Source: Sialis fuliginosa
Taxonomy: Eukaryota; Arthropoda; Insecta; Megaloptera; Sialidae
Assembly (NCBI GenBank): GCA_961205875.1
Contig: OY540810.1
Location: forward strand, 18,042,001-18,106,000
Length of the DNA stretch: 64,000 bases
Reading direction: 5' to 3'
Position numbers and translations under genes: made by a program. Below are positions 11,129 to 24,252 of the stretch, piece after piece. The stretch's first letter is position 1; every line of letters begins with the position of its first letter. The notes under the pieces are model-generated. The model had not been told where the DNA came from. It did no database searches and worked only from the letters and a program-made list of their open reading frames with translations.

Positions 11129-11660
11129 AAAAAAAAGCTTAAAATTAAACTTAAAAATAAACTTAATCATAAACATAAACAATATCGCAAGATTAAACAT
11201 AAACATAAACTTAAACAACACATTTCGACTCAATTCGATTATGCAAAAAAAACAATTTATATTAAATTTACCTCAAGACAGATTAGATACAAATCGACAT
11301 GATTAGTATTAATTCGTTGTATTTTGTATTTATTTGATAATAATTGTCTCGATTCGTATCAAACAGTCTATCGGAACCAAGATTTTTAAATCAATTCGAA
11401 AAGTTTCGGCGCTAATCGGAAATTTAAAGTCAAAAAGTCTAGATTTGACTTAATTTGATGTAATTTTATTGTAATGATGCTTTTCGACTCAATTCGATTT
11501 TACAAGCAAATTAAATTATTTTGTCTAGTCTATTTCGAAAGATTTAAAAATAATTTAATTCGAATTGATTCTAAAAGCATCATTTCACTCAAATTACAAC
11601 AAATTAAATCAAATCTAGAATTTAAGACTCTCAATTTCCGATTAGTAATTAGATGTTAAG
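11129..11660 (+). repeat. Core 3 (full length, 532 bp)
   Basis: Left edge GCTTAAAATTAAAC with the long-form insert. Ends GATGTTAAG, then TTTTATG rather than GGTTTATG. TTGTAATG replaces TTGAAATG at the hairpin stem. GATTTAAAAATAA replaces the usual GATTTTAAAATAA, which removes a stop and leaves a chance 61-codon frame at 11,474-11,659. I do not regard this as a gene, because all but one of the other cores (core 16) have the stop. Confidence 0.95.
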
Positions 11661-13257
11661 TTTTATGTTTATGTTTATGATTAAGATAATGTTTATGTTT
11701 TTGTTAATGTTTTGGTTTATGTTTATGTTTTGGTTTATGTTTAAGTTTAGGTTTAAGTTTATGTTTTGGTTTATGTTTATGTTTTGGTTTAAGCTTATGT
11801 TTTGGTTAATGTTTATGTTTATGTTTATGTTTATGTTTTGGTTTATGTTTATGTTTTGGTTTATGTTTATGTTTTAGTTTATGTTTATGTTTATGTTTAA
11901 GTTTATGTTTATGTTTATGTTTTGGTTTATGTTTATGTTTATATTAATGTTTATGTTTATGTTTATGTTTATGTTTATGTTTATGTTTATGTTTATGTTT
12001 ATGTTTATGTTTATGTTTATTTTTATGTTTATGTTTATGTTTATGTTTATGTTTATGTTTATGTTTATGTTTATGTTTATGTTTATGTTTATGTTTATGT
12101 TTATGTTTATGTTTATGTTTATGTTTATGTTTATGTTTATGTTTATGTATATGTTTATGTTTATGTTTATGTTTATGTTTATGTTTATGTTTATGTTTAT
12201 GTTTATGTTTATGTTTATGTTTATGTTTATGTTTATGTTTATGTTTATGTTTATGTTTATGTTTATGTTTATGTTTATGTTTATGTTTATGTTTATGTTT
12301 ATGTTTATGTTTATGTTTATGTTTATGTTTATGTTTATGTTTATGTTTATGTTTATGTTTATGTTTATGTTTATGTTTATGTTTATGTTTGAGTTTATGT
12401 TTATGTTTATGTTTATGTTTATGTTTATGTCTATGTTTATGTTTATGTTTATGTTTATGTTTATGTTTATGTTTATGTTTATGTTTTGGTTTATGTTTAT
12501 GTTTATGTTTTGGTTTATTTTTATGTTTTGGTTTAAATTTATGTTTATGTTTTGGTTTATGTTTATGTTTATGTTTATGTTAATGTTTATGTTTATGTTT
12601 ATATTTATGTTTATGTTTATGATTAAGATTATGTTTATGTTTAAGTTTATGTTTTAGTTTATGTTTATGTTTTGGTTTATGTTAATTTTTATGTTTTGGT
12701 TTATCTTCATGTTTTGGTTTATGTTTATGTTTTGGTTTATGTTTATGTTTTGGTTTATGTTTGTGTTTATGATTATATTTATGTTTATGTTTATGATTAA
12801 GATTATGTTTATGTTTAAGTTTATGTTTTAGTTTATGTTTATGTTTTTATTTATGTTTATGTTTTGGTTTATGTTTATGTTTTGGTTTATGTTTATGTTT
12901 ATGTTTTGGTTTATGTTTATGTTTATGTTTTTGTTAATGTTTATGTTAATGTTTATGTTTATGTTTATGTTTATGTTTAAGTTTATGTTTATGTTTATGT
13001 TTTGGTTTATGTTAATGTTTATGTTTATGGTTATGTTTATGTTTATGTTTATGTTTATGTTTATGTTTATGTTTATGTTTATGTTTATGTTTATGTTTAT
13101 GTTTATGTTTATGTTTATGTTTATGTTTATGTTTATGTTTATGTTTATGTTTATGTTTTTGTTTATGTTTATGTTTATGTTTATGTTTATGTTTATTTTA
13201 ATGTGTATGTTTAAGTTAATGTTTATGTATATGTTTATGTTTATTATTATGTTTATG
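11661..13257 (+). repeat. T-arm with long hexamer run
   Basis: After the TTTAGG motif and AAGCTT, an almost pure TTTATG tract runs from about 11,946 to 12,388, broken only by a TTTATT near 12,018 and a GTATATG near 12,148. Boundary cassettes lie near 12,620 and 12,796. From about 12,650 the text matches the previous unit at an offset of about 3,351 bp. Confidence 0.9.
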
Positions 13258-13291
13258 TTTATGTCATAAACATAAACCTTAGCTAAAATAT
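13258..13291 (+). repeat. Switch element 4 (forward, type A)
   Basis: Canonical element with the same AACAAGTACATT right flank as switch 3, as expected if these two units are recent duplicates. Confidence 0.92.
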
Positions 13292-14479
13292 AAATATAAA
13301 CAAGTACATTAACATAAACCAAAACATAAACATAAACATAAACATAAACTAAAACATAAACATTAACATAAACATAAACAAAAACATAAAACAAAACATA
13401 AACATAAACTAAAACATAGACTTAAACATAAACCAAAACATAAACATAAACCAAAACATAAAGATAAACCAAAACATAAAAATTAACATAAACCAAAACA
13501 TAAACATAAACCAAAACATAAACAAAAACTAAAACATAAACTTAAACATAAACATAATCTTAATCATAAACATAAACATAAATATAAACATAAACATAAA
13601 CATAAACATAAACCAAAACATAAACTTAAACCAAAACATAAACATAAACATAAACCAAAACATTAACATAAACTAAAACATAAACTTAAACATAAACATA
13701 ATCTTAATCATAAACATAAACATAAATATAAACATTAACATAAACATAAACCAAAACATAAACCAAAACATAAACATTAACCAAAACATAAACATAAACA
13801 TAAACATAAACATAAACATAAACATAAACATAAACATAAATATAAACATTAACATAAACATAAACCAAAACATAAACCAAAACATAAACATTAACCAAAA
13901 CATAAACATAAACATAAACATAAACTTAAACATAAACATAAACATAATCATAAACATAAACATAAACATAAACATAAACATAGACATAGACATAGACATA
14001 AACATAAACATGAACATGAACATGAACATAAACATAAACATAAACATAAACATAGACATAGACATAGACATAGACATAGACATAGACATAAACATAAACA
14101 TAAACATAAACATAAACATAAACATAAACATAAACATAGACATAGACATAGACATAGACATAGACATAGACATAGACATAGACATAGACATAGACATTGA
14201 CATAGACATAGACATAGACATAGACATAGACATAGACATAGACATAGACATAAACATAAACATAAACATAAACATAAACATAAACATAAACATAAACATA
14301 AACATAAACATAAACATAAACATAAACATAAACATAAACATAAACATAAACATAAACATAAACATAAACATTAACCAAAACATAAACATAAACATAAACC
14401 AAAACATAAACATAAACATAAACATAAACATAAACATAAACATAAACATTAACCAAAACATAAACATAAATCAAAACAT
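13292..14479 (-). repeat. C-arm, near-copy of 9,941-11,128
   Basis: Same length (1,188 bp) and order of sub-blocks as the preceding C-arm, including the 114-bp tandem step. Visible differences are the CATAGA block sizes and a CATAATCAT near 13,943. Confidence 0.9.
13979..14248 (-). repeat. CATAGA/CATGAA variant mosaic, copy 2
   Basis: CATAGA at 13,979-13,996 (3 copies), 14,051-14,086 (6) and 14,135-14,248 (19, including the CATTGA marker). CATGAA appears 3 times between the first two. Total length is the same as in copy 1, so the extra CATAGA copies replaced CATAAA. Confidence 0.92.
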
Positions 14480-15011
14480 AAAAAAAAGCTTAAAATTAAA
14501 CTTAAAAATAAACTTAATCATAAACATAAACAATATCGCAAGATTAAACATAAACATAAACTTAAACAACACATTTCGACTCAATTCGATTATGCAAAAA
14601 AAACAATTTATATTAAATTTACCTCAAGACAGATTAGATACAAATCGACATGATTAGTATTAATTCGTTGTATTTTGTATTTATTTGATAATAATTGTCT
14701 CGATTCGTATCAAACAGTCTATCGGAACCAAGATTTTTAAATCAATTCGAAAAGTTTCGGCGCTAATCGGAAATTTAAAGTCAAAAAGTCTAGATTTGAC
14801 TTAATTTGATGTAATTTTATTGTAATGATGCTTTTCGACTCAATTCGATTTTACAAGCAAATTAAATTATTTTGTCTAGTCTATTTCGAAAGATTTTAAA
14901 ATAATTTAATTCGAATTGATTCTAAAAGCATCATTTCACTCAAATTACAACAAATTAAATCAAATCTAGAATTTAAGACTCTCAATTTCCGATTAGTAAT
15001 TAGATGTTAAG
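14480..15011 (+). repeat. Core 4 (full length, 532 bp)
   Basis: Matches core 3, including GCTTAAAATTAAAC, TTGTAATG and the TTAAGTTTTATG exit, but keeps the common GATTTTAAAATAA and therefore the in-frame stop. Confidence 0.95.
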
Positions 15012-15747
15012 TTTTATGTTTATGTTTATGATTAAGATAATGTTTATGTTTTTGTTAATGTTTTGGTTTATGTTTATGTTTTGGTTTATGTTTAAGTTTA
15101 GGTTTAAGTTTATGTTTTGGTTTATGTTTATGTTTTGGTTTAAGCTTATGTTTTGGTTAATGTTTATGTTTATGTTTATGTTTATGTTTTGGTTAATGTT
15201 TATGTTTTGGTTTATGTTTTGGTTTATGTTTATGTTAATGTTTATATTTATGTTTATGTTTATGATTAAGATTATGTTTATGTTTAAGTTTATGTTTTAG
15301 TTTATGTTAATGTTTTGGTTTATGTTTATGTTTTTGTTTTGGTTTAAGTTTATGTTTTGGTTTATGTTTATGTTTATGTTTATGATTAAGATTATGTTTA
15401 TGTTTAAGTTTATGTTTTAGTTTTTGTTTATGTTTTGGTTTTTGTTTATGTTTTGGTTTATGTTAATTTTTATGTTTTGGTTTATCTTTATGTTTTGGTT
15501 TATGTTTATGTTTTGGTTTATGTTTATATTTATGTTTTGGTTTATGTTTATGTTTTGGTTTATGTTTATGCTTATGATCATATTGATGTTTATGTTTATG
15601 ATTAAGATTACGTTTATGTTTAAGTTTATGTTTTAGTTTATGTTTATGTTTTGTTTTATGTTTTTGTTTATGTTTATGTTAATGTTTATGTTTTAGTTTA
15701 TGTTTATGTTTATGTTTTGGTTTATGTTAATGTTTTTGTTTATGTTT
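15012..15747 (+). repeat. Short T-arm fused to inverted C-arm text
   Basis: Only 736 bp. After AAGCTT and four pure hexamers (about 15,162-15,185) the sequence passes straight into reversed C-arm text that matches 5,413-5,973. The usual middle of a T-arm (long pure run, TCTATG cassette) is absent. Confidence 0.88.
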
Positions 15748-17115
15748 ATATTTTAGCTAAGGTTTATGTTTATGACATAAACATAAACATAATATTAAAC
15801 ATAAACATATACATAAACATTAACTTAAACATACACATAAACATAAACATAAACATAAACATAAACATAAACATAAACATAAACAAAAACATAAACATAA
15901 ACATAAACATAAACATAAACATAAACATAAACATAAACATAAACATAAACATAAACATAAACATAAACATAAACATAAACATAAACATAAACATAAACAT
16001 AAACATAAACATAAACATAAACATAAACATAAACATAAACATAAACAAAAACATAAACATAAACATAAACATAACCATAAACATAAACATAAACATAAAC
16101 AAAAACATAAACATAAAAATAAACTTAAACTTAAACATAAACATAAACATAAACATTAACACAAACATAAACAAAAACATAAACATAAACATAAACATAA
16201 ACCAAAACATATACGTAAACCAAAACATAAATAAAAACATAAACATAAACTAAAACATAAACTTAAACATAAACATAATCTTAATCATAAACATAAACAT
16301 AAATATAATCATAAACACAAACATAAACCAAAACAAAAACATAAACCAAAACATAAACATAAACCAAAACATAAAGATAAACCAAAACATAAAAATTAAC
16401 CAAAACATAAAAATTAACATAAACCAAAACATAAACATAAACCAAAACATAAACATAAACTAAAACATAAAACATAAACATAATCTTAATCATAAACATA
16501 AACATAAATATAATCTTAATCATAAACATAAACATAAATATAATCATAAACACAAACATAAACCAAAACAAAAACATAAACCAAAACATAAACATAAACC
16601 AAAACATAAAGATAAACCAAAACATAAAAATTAACCAAAACATAAATATTAACATAAACCAAAACACAAACATAAACCAAAACATAAACATAAACCAAAA
16701 CATAAACATAAACCAAAACATAAAGATAAACCAAAACATAAAAATTAACATAAACCAAAACATAAACATAAACGAAAACATAAACATAAACATAAACATA
16801 AACATAGACATAAACATAAACATAAACATAAACATAAACATAAACATAAACATAAACATAAACATAAACATAAACATAAACATAATCTTAATCATAAACA
16901 TTAACATAAATATAAACATAAACAAAATCATAAACCAAAACATAAACCAAAACATAAACATTAACCAAAACATAAAAATAAACATAAATCAAAACATAAA
17001 CATAAACGAAAACATAAACATAAACATAAACATAAACATAGACATAAACATAAACATAAACATAAACATAAACATAAACATAAACATAAACATAAACATA
17101 AACATAAACATAAAC
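15187..17115. repeat. Inverted unit middle, copy 2
   Basis: Matches copy 1 (about 5,413-7,580) in sub-block order and variants, including CATACGTAAACC near the switch and the CATATA hexamers at its right edge. The hexamer runs are shorter: the offset falls from 9,774 bp at the left to 9,533 bp at the following core. Confidence 0.82.
15748..15781 (-). repeat. Switch element 5 (reversed)
   Basis: Second reversed switch, with the same CATAATATTAAAC flank as switch 2. This points to one inversion that was later duplicated. Confidence 0.92.
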
Positions 17116-17472
17116 ATTTACATATACATATACATAAACATAAACATAAACATAAACATAAACATAAACATAAAGTTAAACCAAAACATAAAAATAAACC
17201 AAAACATAAACATAAACCAAAACATAAACATTAACATAAACCAAAACATAAAAATAAACCAAAACATAAACCAAAACATAAACATAAACCAAAACATAAA
17301 AATAAACTAAAACATAAACATAAACCAAAACATAAACATAAACATAAACCAAAACATAAAAATAAACCAAAACATAAACATAAACCAAAACATAAACATA
17401 AACCAAAACATAAACATAAACCAAAACATAAACATAAATTTAAACCAAAACATAAAAATAAACCAAAACATA
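15782..17472 (-). repeat. C-arm, counterpart of 6,008-7,939
   Basis: Reversed T-arm text to about 17,115, then CATTTACATATACATATACAT and the GTTAAACC block from about 17,172. The pure run before the CATATA hexamers is only about 75 bp here, against about 258 bp in the first copy. Confidence 0.85.
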
Positions 17473-17837
17473 GACATGATTAGTATTAATTCATTGTATT
17501 TTGTATTTATTTGATAATAATTGTCTCGATTCGTATCAAACAGTCTATCGGTACCAAGATTTTTAATCAATTCGAAAAGTTTCGGCGCTAATCGGAAATT
17601 TAAAGTCAAAAAGTCTAGATTTGACTTAATTTGATGTAATTTTATTGAAATGATGCTTTTCGACTCAATTCGATTTTACAAGCAAATTAAATTATTTTGT
17701 CGAGTCTATTTCGAAAGATTTTAAAATAATTTAATTCGAATTGATTCTAAAAGCATCATTTCACTCAAATTACAACAAATTAAATCAAATCTAGAATTTA
17801 AGACTCTCAATTTCCGATTAGTAATTAGATGTTAAGG
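17473..17837 (+). repeat. Core 5 (5'-truncated, 365 bp)
   Basis: Same truncation point and haplotype as core 2 (AATTCATTG, CGGTACC). Private difference: TTGTCGAGTC in the hairpin loop. Confidence 0.95.
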
Positions 17838-20405
17838 TTTATGTTTATGATTAAGATAATGTTTATGTTTTAGTAAATGTTTTGGTTTATGTTTATGTTT
17901 TGGTTTATGTTTAAGTTTAGGTTTAAGTTTATGTTTTGGTTTATGTTTATGTTTTGGTTTAAGCTTATGTTTTGGTTAATGTTTATGTTTATGTTTATGT
18001 TTATGTTTATGTTTATGTTTATGTTTATGTTTATGTTTATGTTTATGTTTATGTTTATGTTTATGTTTATGTTTATGTTTTGGTTTATGTTTATGTTTTG
18101 GTTTATGTTTATGTTTTGGTTTATGTTTATGTTTTAGTTTATGTTTATGTTTATGTTTAAGTTTATGTTTATGTTTATGTTTTGGTTTATGTTTATGTTT
18201 ATATTAATGTTTATGTTTATGTTTATGTTTATGTTCATGTTTATGTTTATGTTTATGTTTATGTATATGTTTATGTTTATGTTTATGTTTATGTTTATGT
18301 TTATGTTTATGTTTATGTTTATGTTTATGTTTATGTTTATGTTTATGTTTATGTTTATGTTTATGTTTATGTTTATGTTTATGTTTATGTTTATGTTTAT
18401 GTTTATGTTTATGTTTATGTTTATGTTTATGTTTATGTTTATGTTTATGTTTATGTTTATGTTTATGTTTATGTTTATGTTTATGTTTATGTTTATGTTT
18501 ATGTTTATGTTTATTTTTATGTTTATGTTTATGTTTATGTTTATGTTTATGTTTATGTTTATGTTTATGTTTATGTTTATGTTTATGTTTATGTTTATGT
18601 TTATATTTATGTTTATGTTTATGATTAAGATTATGTTTATGTTTAAGTTTATGTTTTAGTTTATGTTTATGTTTTTATTTATGTTTATGTTTTGGTTTAT
18701 GTTTATGTTTTGGTTTATGTTTATGTTTTGGTTTATGTTTATGTTTATGTTTATGGTTATGTTTATGTTTATGTTTATGTTTATGTTTATGTTTATGTTT
18801 ATGTTTATGTTTATGTTTATGTCTATGTTTATGTTTATGTTTATGGTTATGTTTTGGTTTATGTTTATTTTTATGTTTTGGTTAATGTTTATGTTTTGGT
18901 TTATGTTTTGGTTTATGATTTTGTTTATGTTTATGTTTATGTTTATGTTTATGTTTATGTTTATGTTTATGTTTATGTTTATGTTTATGTTTATGTTTAT
19001 GTTTATGTTTATGTCTATGTTTATGTTTATGTTTATGGTTATGTTTTGGTTTATGTTTATTTTTATGTTTTGGTTAATGTTTATGTTTTGGTTTATGTTT
19101 TGGTTTATGATTTTGTTTATGTTTATGTTTATGTTTATGTTTATGTTTATGTTTATGTTTATGTTTATGTTTATGTTTATGTTTATGTTTATGTTTATGT
19201 TTATGTTTATGTTTATGTTTATGTTTATGTTTATGTTTATGTTTATGTTTATGTTTATGTTTATGTTTATGTTTATGTTTATGTTTATGTCTATGTTTAT
19301 GTTTATGTTTATGGTTATGTTTTGGTTTATGTTTATTTTTATGTTTTGGTTAATGTTTATGTTTTGGTTTATGTTTTGGTTTATGATTTTGTTTATGTTT
19401 ATGTTTATGTTTATGTTTATGTTTATGTTTATGTTTATGTTTATGTTTATGTTTATGTTTATGTTTATGTTTATGTTTATGTTTATGTTTATGTTTATGT
19501 TTATGTTTATGTTTATGTTTATGTTTATGTTTATGTTTATGTTTATGTTTATGTTTATGTTTATGTTTATGTTTATGTTTATGTTTATGTTTATGTTTAT
19601 GTTTATGTTTATGTTTTTGTTTATGTTTATGTTTATGTTTATGTTTATGTTTATGTTTATGTTTATGTTTATGTTTATGTTTATGTTTATGTTTATGTTT
19701 ATGTTTATGTTTATGTTTATGTTTATGTTTATGTTTATGTCTATGTTTATGTTTATGTTTATGTTTATGTTTTGGTTTATGTTTATGTTTTGATTTATGT
19801 TTATTTTTATGTTTTGGTTAATGTTTATGTTTTGGTTTATGTTTTGGTTTATGATTTTGTTTATGTTTATATTTATGTTAATGTTTATGATTAAGATTAT
19901 GTTTATGTTTATGTTTATGTTTATGTTTATGTTTTGGTTTATGTTTATGTTTATGTTTATATTTATGTTTATGTTTATGATTAAGATTATGTTTATGTTT
20001 AAGTTTATGTTTTAGTTTATGTTTATGTTTTTATTTATGTTTATGTTTTGGTTTATGTTTATGTTTTGGTTTATGTTTATGTTTTTGTTTATGTTTATGT
20101 TATTGTTTATGTTTATGTTTATGTTTATGTTTATGTTTATGTTTAAGTTTATGTTTATGTTTATGTTTTGGTTTATGTTTATGTTTATGTTTATGGTTAT
20201 GTTTATGTTTATGTTTATGTTTATGTTTATGTTTATGTTTATGTTTATGTTTATGTTTATGTTTATGTTTATGTTTATGTTTTTGTTTATGTTTATGTTT
20301 ATGTTTATGTTTATGTTTATGTTTATGTTTATGTTTATGTTTATGTTTATGTGTATGTTTAAGTTAATGTTTATGTATATGTTTATGTTTATTATTATGT
20401 TTATG
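17838..20405 (+). repeat. T-arm with triplicated TCTATG cassette
   Basis: Begins as after core 2 (TTTTAGTAAATG). A pure run occupies about 18,263-18,510 and a boundary cassette lies near 18,623. The TCTATG cassette starts at 18,822, 19,014 and 19,290, with a variant form at 19,740. Boundary cassettes near 19,889 and 19,980 precede the type-A switch flank. Confidence 0.9.
18822..19392 (+). repeat. Three tandem TCTATG cassettes
   Basis: Each copy runs TCTATG, GGTTATG, TTTTGG, TTTATTTTTATG, TTTTGGTTAATG, then TTTTGG hexamers and ATTTTG. Starts are 192 and 276 bp apart, both multiples of six; the difference lies in the length of the pure TTTATG spacer. Most other T-arms have one copy. Confidence 0.9.
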
Positions 20406-20439
20406 TTTATGTCATAAACATAAACCTTAGCTAAAATAT
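20406..20439 (+). repeat. Switch element 6 (forward, type A)
   Basis: Canonical 34 bp with the TTATTATTATG left flank and AAATATAAACAAAAAC right flank. Confidence 0.92.
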
Positions 20440-22425
20440 AAATATAAACAAAAACATTAACATAAACCAAAACATAAACATAAACATAAACATAAACTAA
20501 AACATAAACATTAACATAAACATAAACAAAAACATAAAACAAAACATAAACATAAACTAAAACATAAACTTAAACATAAACATAATCTTAATCATAAAAA
20601 TAAACATAAATATAATCATAAGCATAAACATAAACCAAAACATAAACATAAACCAAAACATAAACATAAACATAAACCAAAACATAAACATAAACCAAAA
20701 CATAAAGATAAACCAAAACATAAAAATTAACATAAACCAAAACATAAACATAAACCAAAACATAAACAAAAACTAAAACATAAACTTAAACATAAACATA
20801 ATCTTAATCATAAACATAAACATAAATATAAACATAAACATAAACATAAACCAAAACATAAACTTAAACCAAAACATAAACATAAACATAAACCAAAACA
20901 TTAACATAAACTAAAACATAAACTTAAACATAAACATAATCTTAATCATAAACATAAACATAAATATAAACATTAACATAAACATAAACCAAAACATAAA
21001 CATTAACCAAAACATAAACATAAACATAAACATAAACATAAACATAAACATAAACATAAACATAAACATAAACATAAACATAAACATAAACATAGACATA
21101 AACATAAATATAAACATAAACATAAACATAAACATAAACATAAACATAAACATAAACATAAACATAAACATAAACATAAACATAATCATAAACATAAACA
21201 TAGACATAGACATAGACATAAACATAAATATAAACATAAACATGAACATAAACATAAACATAAACATAAACATAAACCAAAACATAAAAATAAACCAAAA
21301 CATAAACCAAAACATAAACATAAACATAAACCAAAACATAAAAATAAACTAAAACATAAACATATACCAAAACATAAACATAAACATAAACATAAACCAA
21401 AACATAAAAATAAACCAAAACATAAACATAAACCAAAACATAAACATAAACCAAAACATAAACATAAACCAAAACATAAACATTAATTTAAACCAAAACA
21501 TAAAAATAAACCAAAACATAAACATAAACCAAAACATAAACATAAACATAAACCAAAACATAAAAATAAACCAAAACATAAACATAAACAAAAAAATAAA
21601 CATTAACCAAAACATAAACATAAACATAAACCAAAACATAAACATAAACTAAAACATAAACTTAAACATAAACATAATCTTAATCATAAACATAAACATA
21701 AATATAATCATAAACATAAACATAAACCAAAACATAAACATAAACCAAAACATAAACATAAACCAAAACATAAACATAAACATAAACATAAACATAAACA
21801 TAAACATAAACCAAAACATAAACATAAACCAAAACATAAACATAAACATAAACATAAACATAAACATAAATATAAACATAAACATAAACATAAACATAAA
21901 CATAAACATAAACATAAACATAAACATAAACATAAACATAAACATAAACATAAACATAAACATAAACATAAACATAAACATAAACATAAACATAAACATA
22001 AACATAAACATAAACATAAACATAAACATAAACATAAACATAAAGTTAAACCAAAACATAAAAATAAACCAAAACATAAACATAAACCAAAACATAAACA
22101 TAAACATAAACCAAAACATAAAAATAAACCAAAACATAAACCAAAACATAAAAATAAACTAAAACATAAACATAAACCAAAACATAAACATAAACATAAA
22201 CCAAAACATAAAAATAAACCAAAACATAAACATAAACCAAAACATAAACATAAACCAAAACATAAACATAAACCAAAACATAAACATAAATTTAAACCAA
22301 AACATAAAAATAAACCAAAACATAAACATAAACCAAAACATAAACATAAACATAAACCAAAACATAAAAATAAACCAAAACATAAACATAAACATTAACC
22401 AAAACATAAACATAAATCAAAACAT
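20440..22425 (-). repeat. C-arm, long form
   Basis: Boundary cassettes lie near 20,585, 20,800, 20,938 and 21,677. CATAGA hexamers occur singly near 21,092 and as three copies near 21,200. A CATGAA lies near 21,242. ACATATACC and ATTAATTTAAACC mark CCAAAA-rich blocks. A pure run at about 21,870-22,040 precedes the GTTAAACC block at 22,044. The layout matches the C-arms before cores 10 and 16. Confidence 0.88.
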
Positions 22426-22946
22426 AAAAAAAAGCTTAAACTTAAACTTAATCATAAACATAAACAATATCGCAAGATTAAACATAAACATAAACTTAAA
22501 CAACACATTTCGACTCAATACGATTATGCAAAAAAAACAATTTATATTAAATCTACCTCAAGACAGATTAGATACAAATCGACATGATTAGTATTAATTC
22601 GTTGTATTTTGTATTTATTTGATAATAATTGTCTCGATTCGTATCAAACAGTCAATCGGAACCAAGATTTTTAAATCAATTCGAAAAGTTACGGCGCTAA
22701 TCGGAAATTTAAAGTCAAAAAGTCTAGATTTGACTTAATTTGATGTAATTTTATTGAAATGATGCTTTTCGACTCAATTCGATTTTACAAGCAATTTAAA
22801 TTATTTTGTCTAGTCTATTTCGAAAGATTTTAAAATAATTTAATTCGAATTGATTCTAAAAGCATCATTTCACTCAAATTACAACAAATTAAATCAAATC
22901 TAGAATTTAAGACTCTCAATTTCCGATTAGTAATTAGATGTTAAGG
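22426..22946 (+). repeat. Core 6 (full length, 521 bp)
   Basis: First core with the short left edge (GCTTAAACTTAAACTTAATC). Haplotype TTACGGCG plus GCAATTTAAATT. Private changes: CAATACGATTATG and AGTCAATCGG. Confidence 0.95.
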
Positions 22947-24218
22947 TTTATGTTTATGTTTATGATTAAGATAATGTTTATGTTTTAGTTAATGTTTTGG
23001 TTTATGTTTATGTTTTGGTTTATGTTTAAGTTTAGGTTTAAGTTTATGTTTTGGTTTATGTTTATGTTTTGGTTTAAGCTTATGTTTTGGTTAATGTTTA
23101 TGTTTATGTTTATGTTTATGTTTATGTTTATGTTTATGTTTATGTTTATGTTTATGTTTATGTTTATGTTTATGTTTATGTTTATGTTTATGTTTATGTT
23201 TATGTTTATGTTTATGTTTATGTTTTGGTTTATGTTTATGTTTTGGTTTATGTTTATGTTTTGGTTTATGTTTATGTTTTAGTTTATGTTTATGTTTATG
23301 TTTATGTTTATGTTTATGTTTATGTTTATGTTTATGTTTATGTTTATGTTTATGTTTATGTTTATGTATATGTTTATGCTTATGTTTATGTTTATGTTTA
23401 TGTTTATGTTTATGTTTATGTTTATTTTTATGTTTATGTTTATGTTTATGTTTATGTTTATGTTTATGTTTATGTTTATGTTTATGTTTATGTTTATGTT
23501 TATGTTTATGTTTATGTTTATGTTTATGTTTATGTTTATGTTTATGTTTATGTTTATGTTTATGTTTATGTTTATGTTTATGTTTATGTTTATGTTTATG
23601 TCTATGTTTATGTTTATGTTTATGGTTATGTTTTGGTTTATGTTTATTTTTATGTTTTGGTTAATGTTTATGTTTTGGTTTATGTTTTGGTTTATGATTT
23701 TGTTTATGTTTATATTTATGTTAATGTTTATGATTAAGATTATGTTTATGTTTATGTTTATGTTTTAGTTTATGTTTATGTTTTGGTTTATGTTTATGTT
23801 TATGTTTATATTTATGTTAATGTTTATGATTAAGATTATGTTTATGTTTATGTTTATGTTTTAGTTTATGTTTATGTTTTGGTTTATGTTTATGTTTATG
23901 TTTTGGTTTATGTTTATGTTTTGGTTTATGTTTATGTTTATGTTTATATTTATGTTTTTGTTTATGATTAAGATTATGTTTATGTTTATGTTTATGTTTT
24001 GGTTTATGTTTATGTTTTGGTTTATGTTTATGTTTAAGTTTATGTTTTAGTTTATGTTTATGTTTTGGTTTATATTTATGTTTATGTTTATGTTTATGTT
24101 TATGTTTATGTTTTTGTTTATGTTTATGTTTATGTTTATGTTTATGTTTATGTTTATGTTTATGTGTATGTTTAAGTTAATGTTTATGTATATGTTTATG
24201 TTTATTATTATGTTTATG
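22947..24218 (+). repeat. T-arm
   Basis: AAGCTT at 23,076. Pure runs lie at about 23,097-23,225 and 23,287-23,365. GTATATG and TATGCTTATG occur near 23,370. One TCTATG cassette starts at 23,601. Boundary cassettes lie near 23,731, 23,828 and 23,968 (the last with TTTTTG). Type-A switch flank. Confidence 0.9.
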
Positions 24219-24252
24219 TTTATGTCATAAACATAAACCTTAGCTAAAATAT
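24219..24252 (+). repeat. Switch element 7 (forward, type A)
   Basis: Canonical 34 bp with type-A flanks on both sides. Confidence 0.92.

Noticed and set aside
10659-11306. 215-codon frame ending in non-repetitive residues (also at 14,010-14,657)
   Set aside because: It is hexamer read-through into the left part of the core. The non-polymer tail is lost in cores with other left edges and has no recognisable family.
11474-11659. 61-codon frame in core 3, also in core 16 at 53,122-53,307
   Set aside because: It exists only where GATTTTAAAATAA is altered. Nearly all other cores have a stop at that point, and the frame lies across an inverted repeat, which explains its composition.
11129-11660. 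tRNA, rRNA or other structured RNA gene in the core
   Set aside because: No tRNA box A/B pair, no rRNA-like sequence and no T-run terminator in a consistent position. The hairpin is far longer and more AT-rich than those genes.
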